This document shows, piece by piece, positions 55,822 to 64,000 of a stretch of DNA of 64,000 bases. The notes beneath the pieces are model-generated. The model had not been told where the DNA came from and ran no database searches. It saw nothing but the letters and a program-made list of their open reading frames with translations. The translations under genes and the position numbers were made by a program. How positions within the stretch are numbered: position 1 is the stretch's first letter; every line of letters starts with the position of its first letter. Source of the DNA: Tupaia tana (taxonomy: Eukaryota > Chordata > Mammalia > Scandentia > Tupaiidae); assembly GCA_026018925.1 (NCBI GenBank), contig JAKSZU010000013.1, positions 81,307,291 to 81,371,290 on the forward strand. The letters are read 5' to 3'.

Positions 55822-56065
55822 GGAACCAGCAGATGGCATAATGGTTACATCACTGGACTCCCATGTAGTTGACCATGGTTAAAGTCACAGACCCAGTGGC
55901 TTAAAAGTCATGCTGGGCATGTGTGCATGTGTGCCCAAAATCCCTAGAGAATGGAGGAGAAGGTATTGAAGCGTGGCCATCCCCCCCGGAGGGGTGATTT
56001 CTTACTTTCTGTCTCTGGCAAGCACATATGTCCTATAGCAAAAATCTCTAAAAAAAAAAAAAGAA
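55822..56065 (+). repeat. SINE, A-old type
   Basis: GGAACCAGCAGATGGCATAA, TGGTTAAAGTCACAGACCC, GGCCATCCCCCCCGGAGGGG, CTATAGCAAAAATC and a long A/G tail. Confidence 0.9.
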
Positions 56066-56258
56066 AAAAAGAAAAAAAATGTAATAACTCAAGATTAAAG
56101 ATAATTTTTAAAGACATTAATTTGCAATCCCACTTTCTTAAGACAAGTATTTCTATATTCTATTTCCTCTGCAATTCCTATTTACATACATGTAATCTAA
56201 CTCTATATTCTCTTTTATATCACCATCATCATTTAACCTTTGACTTTCATAACTAACC

Positions 56259-56538
56259 TTTTTTTTTTGTCTTTTTTTTTTTTTTTGTGGAGAGGTTTTT
56301 GCTATAGAGCGCGTACGCTCGCCAGTCAAACAGAGAGAGACAGAGAGACAGAAAGTGAGAAATCACCCCCAGGGGGGATGGCCACACCGCAATCCCTTCT
56401 CTTCCATTCTCCTCTCGGGATCTTGGGCACGCACGCACACGCGCCCGGTGTCAGTTTAAGCCACCGGGTCTGGGACTCGAACCGCAGTCGACTACGTGGG
56501 AGTCCAGTGACATAGCCATTACGCTAACTGCTGGTCCC
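56259..56538 (-). repeat. Full-length SINE, subfamily A1
   Basis: The minus strand begins GGGACCAGCAGTTAGCGTAA, GGTTCGAGTCCCAGACCC, GGCCATCCCCCCTGGGGG, CTATAGCAAAAACC. Target duplication CATAACTAACC / CATAATTAACC. Confidence 0.95.
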
Positions 56539-56692
56539 CATAATTAACCATTATCTTTAATTGTTTTATATTTGTTCCAGCATTGAGTTTTTGCATTATT
56601 ATTTAATCGGTATTTGTTCATTAAATATACACACGGTCTCCGATTTTTAATACCATAACTAACACTGAAATGAGCATCTTTCTACACAGATC

Positions 56693-56975
56693 TTTTTCTT
56701 TTCTTTTTTCAAGAGGTTTTTGCCTTAGGACATATGCACTTGCCAGCGAGAGAGAGAGAGAGAGAGATGAACAAGACAGTGAGATAGAAAATGAGAAATT
56801 AACCCCAGTAGGGTTAGCCATGCTGCAATCTCTTCTCCTCCAATCTCCTCCTGGGATTTTGGGCACGTACACACACGCACCCGGTCTGATATTCAAGCTG
56901 CCAGGTCTGGGACTCGAACCATAGTCGGCCATGTGGGAGTCCAGTGCCTTAACCAGTATGCTACCTGCTGGCTCC
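56693..56975 (-). repeat. SINE, A-old type
   Basis: The minus strand starts GGAGCCAGCAGGTAGCATAC, GGTTCGAGTCCCAGACCTGG, a TTAATTTCTCATTTTCTATC block, (CT)n, and CCTAAGGCAAAAACC. Confidence 0.9.
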
Positions 56976-57388
56976 AGTTAATCTCTTATGTATGATGACT
57001 GTCAGATATTCACTGCCTTCTACTATCAATTCTCCATGTCACTCTCCTGTCAGCCTCTTATATCTCCCTAACCAGAAGAGGCCCAAAGTTGTTTGCCCAC
57101 ACAATAAAGTACTGCTTTAAATTGGCATCTCTTTTAGTTGTCTCTGTCCTGGAACAACAGTGTATTACTCTAAAATAAGACAACTCATAAAGTAAAGAAA
57201 ATTTCAGCGTCATTTTACATGTTATAAAATACTCTTTCCAAAATTGTGATGCTACCAACCAGAGCAGAACGTTACAGCCTCAGAATATTGTCCTGCAACA
57301 TTACAATTATGGGAAGACACAAAGAACACTGGGCCAGACAGCACAGAGCCTAAGGGGCTTAGGATTCTGTTAGGACAATTGCTAAAGC

Positions 57389-57424
57389 GCAGGTGTTATT
57401 GGTTGTGCAGGTGTTATTGGTTGT
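57389..57424. repeat. Tandem duplication of 18 bp
   Basis: GCAGGTGTTATTGGTTGT occurs twice in direct tandem without mismatch, in otherwise unique intron sequence. Confidence 0.97.
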
Positions 57425-57734
57425 CCGGACAAGCTTCTTTGCATATGAAAGGAAATCAAGCATTCGGAGTTGTCAGAATGCCAAGAAAGAGCCAACTATC
57501 CTCATCTCTAAAATAGGAAAGATAAAAGTCAGTGGAATTCTGTCTTTATCTTGCTTGAAATCTCAGCTAAGTCTTCCTTGCAACATTGTCTTCTGTAGGC
57601 TTCTGTGACATGGGCTGCTTTCCTCCCCCTCACAGGACAGTCCCGTAGGCAGCTCACTTCTCTGACTTTCAAAAGCTCAAATACTCCAGGGTCTGTCTCT
57701 GGTCCTTTTCTATCTACACTCTCTCCTGGGCCAC

Positions 57735-58346
57735 ATGATGGGCTGACATGCATTCCCCCCAAAATTTGTACGCTGAATTTATAAAGTGACTATATTTGGA
57801 GACAGATAATTAAGTTAAAATGAAATCATTAGGATAGATCCTAATTTTGTATGACTGATGTCTCTTTAAAAAGAACAGATTAAGGGGGACCAGCAAGGTG
57901 CTAGACTCCCACATAGTCGATCGCAGTTTGAATCCCAGATTTGGTGGCTTGAAAATCAGGACAGGCACGTGTGTGTATGTGCCCAAGATCCCAAGAGGAG
58001 AATGGAAGACAAAGGATTGTGGTGTGGCCATACTCCCCCACCCAGGGGGTGATTTTTCACTTTCCCTCTCTCTGTCTCTATCCACTGAGTACAAACGCCT
58101 TATGGAAAAAGCAAAGGGAAAAAGAGAGAGAGAGAGATTAGTACATAAAAAGACACAGAAGGAAAACCATGTGAAGACACAAGAAAAAGATGGCCACCTG
58201 CAAACCAAGGTCTCAGAAGAAGTCAATCCTGCCCACACGATGGTCTCATTTCAGCCTCCAGGACTATGAGAAGACAAATGTGTTACTTAAGCTTACCCAG
58301 CCATGGTACTCTGTTATGGCAGCCCTAGCAAACCAACAGGGCCATC
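57735..58346 (+). mobile_element. Solo LTR of ERVL-MaLR type (MLT1/MST-like), split by a SINE
   Basis: GACATGCATTCCCCCCAAAA near the left, GAAATCATTAGGATAGATCC, TATGACTGATGTCTCTTTAA, ACCATGTGAAGACACAAG, GATGGCCACCTGCAAACCAA, CAGCCTCCAGGACTATGAGA and TATGGCAGCCCTAGCAAAC are the ordered landmarks of this LTR class. No internal retroviral genes are next to it. It is an old copy, interrupted at about 57885-58135. Confidence 0.8.
57885..58135 (+). repeat. SINE, A-old type, inside the LTR
   Basis: GGGGACCAGCAAGGTGCTAG (A-box part deleted), GCAGTTTGAATCCCAGATTT, GGCCATACTCCCCCACCCAG, CTTATGGAAAAAGC, then a GA-rich tail. Confidence 0.85.
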
Positions 58347-58438
58347 TCATCCAATCCTAAGGGTACCATCAGATGATTCTCAAACCACCATCTACAGCCC
58401 GCTCCAATTTCTCCTTCAGGCTCCAGAAAAGTATGTCC

Positions 58439-58472
58439 AATTTCAGCGTCATTTTACATGTTATAAAATACT
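58439..58472 (+). repeat. 34-nt exact copy of 57200-57233
   Basis: AATTTCAGCGTCATTTTACA followed by TGTTATAAAATACT is found without mismatch at 57200-57233 in unique intron sequence and again here, immediately before the chimeric SINE. Confidence 0.95.
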
Positions 58473-58745
58473 GGGGGCCAGCAGATGGCGGACCAGCAGA
58501 TGGCATAATGGTTACATCACTGGACTCCCACGGAGTCGACTACAGTAAGAGTCCTGGACCTGGCGGCTTAAAGCTCACGTCAGGTGGGGCCAGCAGTCAA
58601 GGGTACTGGCTGAAGTTAAGGTGGTGGTTAAGGACCCACGTAGCTGACCACCATTTGAGTACCGGACCTGGTGGCTTGCTTTCTCACTTTCTGTCTCTCT
58701 CACTCTGTCCCTCTCCGGTCAAAGTGAAAAAATAAAAATTTTTTT
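58473..58745 (+). repeat. Chimeric SINE of three head pieces
   Basis: Piece 1 GGGGGCCAGCAGATGGC (58473-58489), piece 2 GGACCAGCAGATGGCATAAT to GGCTTAAAGCTCACGTCAGG (58490-58584, type A), piece 3 GGGGCCAGCAGTCAAGGG to TCTCCGGTCAAAGTGAAA (58585-58745, type B with a small internal duplication of its GTACTGG/GGTGGTTAAGG part). Confidence 0.85.
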
Positions 58746-58754
58746 AAAAAGGAA

Positions 58755-58807
58755 AAAACTGCAGAGTTGGCCATGTGTAATCCCAAGCCTTAACCACCAC
58801 GCCACCT
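58755..58807 (-). repeat. SINE head remnant
   Basis: The minus strand reads GGTGGCGTGGTGGTTAAGGC, ACATGGCCAACTCTGC; only part of a tRNA-like head. Confidence 0.65.
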
Positions 58808-59103
58808 TCTTCTTGAATTTTAAACAAGGAAGCATACAAATACATTTTTCTGGGCACATGTCTCACTGCCACAAATCCTGTCAATCACTCCATGATCTTA
58901 CTTCAGCATATTACAATTGCAAACTACATTTACTCTCAATATTCAGCCAAAATGGAGGGTGGTTATCAGCTACAACAACTGTCTTTTCCTCTGTCACTGA
59001 TTTCCCAAAGCTCCTTCTTCTGCCTCAAGCGCTCTCCTCTAACAACATCTTAGCTGCCTCGTCAAGCACACTCCTATCTCTGCATTGGGCTCACAGAACA
59101 CCC

Positions 59104-60176
59104 TTTTTTTTTTTTTAATTTTATACGCTGTTTTTAATCATTTTTGTGCATAAATCAAAGTTTTGTACACTTAACCATGGAGAAGCAAAGGTGGCATCAT
59201 TATCTCAGCTATCCATGTGGACAATCTTCGGTTGGTTGGTTGGTTCAGACTCATTCTTGAGTCCGAATTAATATAACTGTCTATAAACAATCATTTTCTT
59301 AAACTTATTCATGCATAAGTACTTAACAGTAAAAAATACAACATACCATTAATACAAGGTATATTGGGTAGAGTGAACTGCATTGTATACCTACATCTCC
59401 TTTTTTTTTTAGTTTTCCATGAGGGTTTTTTTTATTTTTATTATCATAATCTTCTTTATATTACATTGGACTATATATAACTTTACAGTGTATTACATTG
59501 CTTTTTCAAAAGGGAATGCCATGCATGTCAGTCAATACAGAGACATTAATCTCCCTGCTTCATCATTCAAGATCTTTTCTATGTTTTTCCCAATCATTAT
59601 TATTATTATTCAAATTATTTTTTAAAACAGTCAATCACTATTTCTCATTTTGCTTGTAAAAAGACTTTACCCATCATGAAATACTTCTCAGACCAATCCA
59701 GTTGAGAATACTATACATGTCATCATCAACAGGTAATAAGCCATATCTGTTTCTCACTAACGTCCTGCCTCTCTATTATTCTCTTGCTATCTTTCTCTAT
59801 CCTCTTCTCTTCACCTCCCCCATTCCACACTGTCCTATTCTTGTTAAGTACCTTCACTGCTTTTATGTCCTCCAATTTTTCGCTCTCTACCATAGAGTGC
59901 AGATAGCTCATATATATTGAGTGGATACATACAATATCTTTCTTTCATAGCCTGGCTTACTTCACTCAGCAATAGATCCTCCATATCTCACCACTTTCTA
60001 TCAAATGCCAGGATCTTGTTATTTTTTTATGGCTGAGTAGTATTCCATAGAGTATATATACCACACTTTTCCAATCCATTCATCAGTTTGTGGATTTTTA
60101 GGTTGGTTCCATGTCTTGGCAATTGTGAATAATGCTGCAATAAACATTGATATGCAAGCACTTTTCACATAACACC
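59104..60176 (-). mobile_element. 5'-truncated L1 LINE
   Basis: Poly-T at 59105-59118 is the antisense A-tail. At the other end the forward text TTTTTATGGCTGAGTAGTAT, TCCATAGAGTATATATACC, CCAATCCATTCATCAGTTTG, GGTTGGTTCCATGTCTTGGC, AATTGTGAATAATGCTGCAA is the antisense of the L1 ORF2 3' end. AACACCCTT occurs on both sides (59098-59106 and 60172-60180). About 1.07 kb; its short open frames are not intact ORF2. Confidence 0.9.
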
Positions 60177-60284
60177 CTTCTTAAAATACCTTCCTCCTTT
60201 GTCATTCCTTCAAGGTTTATCGCAAGTGTCACTTCAAAGTACATAATCCAGTTTCAGGCACTCACTGCTAGCATACTATAGCAG

Positions 60285-60470
60285 AGAGAACATGAAATCT
60301 GGATTAGTTCTTAGTTTGCAACCATGGTCTGCAATTAATTACAAGACACTGGGAATTTACTCAGCCTTGCCATGTCTGTTTCCTCATCTGTAAAGAGGCA
60401 AAAACAAGTCAGACTGCTGCAGATTTTTTGGAAACATCAGATAAAACTAATTCAAAACTGCCAAGCATAG
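60285..60470 (+). repeat. MIR element
   Basis: GAACATGAAATCTGGATTAG, TTACAAGACACTGGGAATTT, GTCTGTTTCCTCATCTGTAA and GGAAACATCAGATAAAAC. Confidence 0.7.
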
Positions 60471-60770
60471 TCACCAACAAGTAGTAGAATTTAATGTGCA
60501 TTAATACCTTTTTCTCCATGATGTCTTAACCCAAGCTTAGTGGACTTTCTGTCTTAAAGCAGAAATAATGAACTATCTTAAGAAATAATGAATCTATCTT
60601 AAAGAAGTGAATGACCAACCTGCCAGACTGCCAGGCCACTAGCACTATTATTCAGTAATCATCTAGAGACTTGATTTCATTGCTTACTAACCTGTAGTTT
60701 CAAGTCTACTTCAAAAAAGGAAATTGTTCTAGACAGAGTATCTATGCTTTATCGAAGCCTGACGTCACTA

Positions 60771-60917
<147 letters not shown>

Positions 60918-61024
60918 TTAAAACAAAGAAAAAGAAGTAAGTTCTGGCATCCTATTGTACAGTAGGGTGATTGTAGTTAATAGCTAGGTATTACATATTT
61001 CAAAAGAGCTACAAGTTTTTGGTT

Positions 61025-61267
61025 GTTTTTAATTTTGCCAGAGGTTGCGTGTGTTTGCCAGAGAGACAAAGAAAGATGGAGGGAGAAAGCATCTTGATGG
61101 GGCATGGGGACACCACAATCCCTTCTCTTCCATTTCTCCATTCTGTTGGGACCTTGGGTATACACGTACTCGTGCCCAGAGTGTTTCTCAAGCTGCCAGA
61201 TCTGGGACACAAACTACAGGGTCTGCCTTGGAATTCAGTTGCCTTAACTGTGCCACAGACCTGGCCT
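61025..61267 (-). repeat. SINE, type C
   Basis: The minus strand begins GGCCAGGTCTGTGGCACAG, CCTGTAGTTTGTGTCCCAG, GGTGTCCCCATGCCCC, ACGCAACCTCTGGCAAAAT. Confidence 0.8.
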
Positions 61268-61427
61268 AAAGAGAAGTGTTTGAGTGTTGTCACCATGAGA
61301 AATGAATGAGGTAATGGATAAATACCCTGATATGATTATTACAGAATCTATTCATGTTTTGAAATATCACATTGTACCCCATAAACATGCCTAATTATAA
61401 AATGTCTATTAGAAAAACAAATAACTA

Positions 61428-61625
61428 GGGCCAGCCTTATAGCACCGTGATCAAGCACTGTGCACAGGAAGCTGAATCCCACATGGCCAACCAGTTTGCA
61501 TTCTAGCCCTGGGGGCCTGGAAAACACAGTGGGCGCATTTGTGTGTGCCCACAATTCCCAGGGGCACCTTATCTCTCTCTCTTTCTGGGAAGCTCATGTG
61601 CCTGCTGGCAATTAAAGAAAAAGGA
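61428..61625 (+). repeat. SINE, type C
   Basis: GGGCCAGCCTTATAGCACCG, GAATCCCACATGGCCAACC, GTGTGTGCCCACAATTCCC, TCATGTGCCTGCTGGCAATT. The GGAGAATGG to GGCCAT segment is deleted. Confidence 0.78.
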
Positions 61626-61668
61626 ATAATAAAATTTAAAAAGAAAAATATGAGAACAGTACACTTTT

Positions 61669-61890
61669 AGCCCAATTACGGTGGCATAGATAAGAAGGGA
61701 CTACCTACCACCTGACACTGGATCTACACAAAAGCCTAGGTTTAGATCCCAGACCAGCCTGGACAAAGTGGGCATAGTTGGTGTACACCTATAATCCTAG
61801 GTAACTGAGAGGTTCAGATGGGGGAATTGTAGCATGGCAAACCCTATCAATACTACCTAATCTTTATCTCTCACTCATTTAAAAAAAGAA
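61669..61890 (+). repeat. tRNA/7SL composite SINE (type D), decayed
   Basis: Head AGCCCAATTACGGTGGCATA and TTTAGATCCCAGACCAGCC, then Alu-like GTGGGCATAGTTGGTGTACA, CCTATAATCCTAGGTAACTG and AGAGGTTCAGATGGGG. Confidence 0.7.
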
Positions 61891-61944
61891 ACAAAGACTG
61901 TAGCAAGAACACTGAATTTGCTGTGCTTAAGAAATCAGATTCTT

Positions 61945-62413
61945 CACTAGAGAGAGAGAAAAAGCTCACCCCTCCAAGGGGCATGGTCCCACCATAATCC
62001 CTCCTTCTCCACTTGTCATCCCGTCAGGATTTTGAGCACGCACATACATACATACACACCACACGTCCAGCTTGTTTTTCAAGCCATCAAATTTGGGACT
62101 TGAACCATGGTCAGCCATATGGGATATGGCTTTTCTTTTTTGTTGAGAGATATTTGCTATAGGGTGTGTGCACTTGCCAGAGAGACAGAAAGCGAGAAAT
62201 CGCCCCCCCAGGGGGCATGGCCATGCCACAATCCATTGTTCTCTAGGTATATGGGGCAAGCACACACATGCACACAGTGTGAATTTTAAGTCACTGGATC
62301 CGGGACTTGAATCATGGTCAACTATGTGGGAGTCCAGCGATGTAACCATTATGCCATCTGCTGGTCCCGGGATATGGCTTTTCTTAACGTCCAGGCTATG
62401 GGGGCAGTCCTGA
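61945..62413 (-). repeat. SINE, type C, split by a type A SINE
   Basis: Left part 61945-62137 (GAGAGAGAAAAAGCTCACCC to GGGATATGGCTTTTCTT), right part 62369-62413 (GGGATATGGCTTTTCTTAAC to ATGGGGGCAGTCC). Confidence 0.82.
62138..62368 (-). repeat. Nested SINE, type A
   Basis: The minus strand begins GGGACCAGCAGATGGCATAA, GATTCAAGTCCCGGATCC, GGCCATGCCCCCTGGGGGG, CTATAGCAAATATC. Perfect 17-bp target duplication GGGATATGGCTTTTCTT at 62121-62137 and 62369-62385. Confidence 0.95.
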
Positions 62414-63479
62414 ATATTTTCAATTATATAGTACTGTATGTTTAGATGAGAAAATAATACGCTGCAGAATTATTCATAAGTGTTGGGATTTGTAGAAGGA
62501 TCTGGATAGAACTTTAATGACGGGCGAATGTCTGTGAGGCTTGAGAAAATGTCTTGCTGGCTGCCATAGACACAGTTTGCCAATGTCCTCACACGGGTGT
62601 CTGAAGAGGGATAGATGAGAAAAGCCGTTAGGAGGCAAGGAAAAGGCCCTGGCTTAGTCCTGACTCCCCACAACAAATGTCCTCTAGGAGACACTGGGCA
62701 AGAAATACCTGAGCAACTACGGCGAAGACAAACAGGATGAGCATGGCCTTGGACCACCACGGTCCCTGAACTGGGCTCCTTCATCGGAAAGTCAGTACTA
62801 CCTCAGCCAACTGCTAACTCCCAGGTGTCATCAAGAGGGATCCTCACAGCTAAAACCAAATCCGGAGAATGCGGACTGGCTGCCCTCACCTTCCTGGGTA
62901 AAGAGCAATCTCAACACAAGCTAACATATCAAGAAAACAGCCCCAATTGAAAACAACTCAATCTGGGTTTCTCCCAGGTCTGGTCAGGGCTGAGCGACAA
63001 TCAGTACCATTTTAGTCCCAGCTCCTACTGAGGGTCCTGACATGTGTAAGTCAACAGGTTTGAGAGCAGCCGGAAGAAAGGAGAACATGGGCTCTAGGTT
63101 AACACAACTGTCTAACTCTGGCTTTGTTTTCTTTGAAGTTGTACAGGAATGATCCTATTCTTCCTAATCTACCCACCGTCAACCAAGCACATCCACGGGA
63201 AGTCAAGACACTACACAGGGTGTGTAAATGAGCACCAAGGCGGAACAAAGTATATCTGACTTATTCTTAGCTATGGTATCCATGCGAATTTCCCGCACGG
63301 TCACTGCCTATTCCTGGCAGAAACCAACTGAGACCCAGAGGTTCAGGAAACGACTACCATTATTTCTTGTCCTGTCCCACTGTTCCCCATCCTATCCCTA
63401 CTAATTTGCTACAAAATTATCAGACCTTCTGTGAATCATCCATGTCTAGGCAGCTAATAAAAAGTAGAGAACTATTAAT

Positions 63480-63965
63480 ACACAACACCATGGGTGGACT
63501 TCAAGGGAATTAGGGCTAAGTGACAAACAGCCAATTTCAAAGGGCTGCACACTCCATAGTTACACTTACATGTATCAGACTTGAAAAAATATTAGTGAGA
63601 TGGAGAACAGATCAGTGGTTACCACAGATAAGGGAGATGCTGAAGGAGGGGACAGAGGGGAAGCATGACTATGAAAGGACAGACAAGGGCCTTGTGATGG
63701 AACGAACGAACAGTTCCGTATCTCGAGAGTGTTGAGAGCCTACATGAAGCCATACACATGCCAAAATTACACACACACACACACACACAGCATGTAAAAC
63801 TAGAAATCTGAAGAAGGCCAGTATATGACACCAGTGTCAGCATCTTGGTTTTGTAGCTATACTGCAGCTATACGGGATGACAATACGGAGCAGGTGAGGG
63901 GAATCATACATGGGACTTCTCTCTACATATCTTTGTGGCTCCTTGCAAATCTGTAATTATTTCAA
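63480..63965 (+). repeat. L1-like LINE 3' fragment
   Basis: AGATGGAGAACAGATCAGTG, GTTACCACAGATAAGGGAGA, GAACAGTTCCGTATCTCGAG and AAATTACACACACACAC resemble old L1 3' UTR text (CAGATCAGTGGTTGCC type). Contains an (AC)n at 63770-63788. Decayed. Confidence 0.5.
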
Positions 63966-64000
63966 AATCTAAAACAGATGAACAAAAATCCTTCCAGTTT

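Noticed and set aside
62715..62775. Hydrophobic frame GPWWSKAMLILFVFAVVAQ followed by a GT on the minus strand
   Set aside because: It looks like a membrane span with a donor but has a stop just upstream, a poor acceptor and no fit to TMEM245. Chance is the simpler reading.
62470..62784. Minus-strand frame of 104 codons (MKEPSSGTVVVQGH...), considered as the next TMEM245 exon
   Set aside because: It does not end in the needed phase, has its own stop, and does not resemble the remembered TMEM245 segment before NWLPEAQ.

Overview
The window is mammalian nuclear DNA. It has a CpG-island promoter, split coding exons with GT/AG borders, a microRNA hairpin and dense SINE/LINE/LTR debris. No prokaryotic operon, CRISPR array, tRNA or rRNA gene was seen. 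Two neighbouring protein genes, both on the minus strand, account for the coding content, and most open reading frames in the window are translated SINEs. The order TMEM245 (upstream) then CTNNAL1 (downstream) is, as I recall, that of human 9q31.

Layout: (1) 1-4488 is the start of CTNNAL1 (alpha-catulin) intron 1. Exon 1 coding sequence is at 4489-4629, inside a CpG island of about 3.88-4.88 kb whose upstream part has repeated GC boxes. (2) About 4.9-7.1 kb is the short intergenic gap. (3) About 7.1-60.9 kb is the 3' half of TMEM245, a multi-pass membrane protein of the AI-2E transporter-like family. It has a roughly 6 kb 3' UTR (7.1-13.17 kb), the last coding exon at 13175-13220, and upstream exons at 26559-26753, 30509-30683, 32674-32774, 42961-43106, 43245-43367, 50818-50949, 54485-54583 and 60822-60912. 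Reading phases fit at every junction and give about 369 C-terminal residues ending at a TGA stop. A further in-frame 36-nt candidate cassette exon lies at 48938-48973. The exon before 60822-60912 was not found, so 60913-64000 is intron. (4) The microRNA miR-32 precursor (38764-38833, minus strand) lies in the intron between the 42961-43106 and 32674-32774 exons, which is the known host arrangement.

Repeats: Roughly a third of the window is tRNA-derived SINEs with Pol III A and B boxes. I use working names. A is about 250 nt, TTAGCGTAATGG type, young, with subfamilies A1 (GGGACC start, B box GGTTCGAGTCC) and A2 (GGGAACC start, B box GGTTCGCGTCC). A-old is diverged A. B is a short type that stops after the tRNA part plus a CT-rich tail and TCAAAT/AAAT repeats. 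C is the GATCCCACATGG type, about 240 nt and older. D is a composite of a tRNA-like head and 7SL-RNA-like (Alu-like) units. E is an older, loosely related tRNA-like group ending CTCTCTC/CATGG. The D composites, with no true dimeric Alu, suggest a euarchontan mammal that is not a higher primate. A tree shrew (Tupaia) is my best guess and colugo an alternative; this is inference from remembered SINE literature. Older layers are MIR, L2-like pieces, L1 fragments, one ERVL-MaLR-like solo LTR and a possible mariner-like MITE. Many insertions are nested, which gives relative dates.

I found no undescribed multi-gene system. The points most worth a second look are the cassette exon, the intact miR-32 hairpin, the A1/A2 SINE split with a changed B box, and several SINE chimeras that look like template-switch products.
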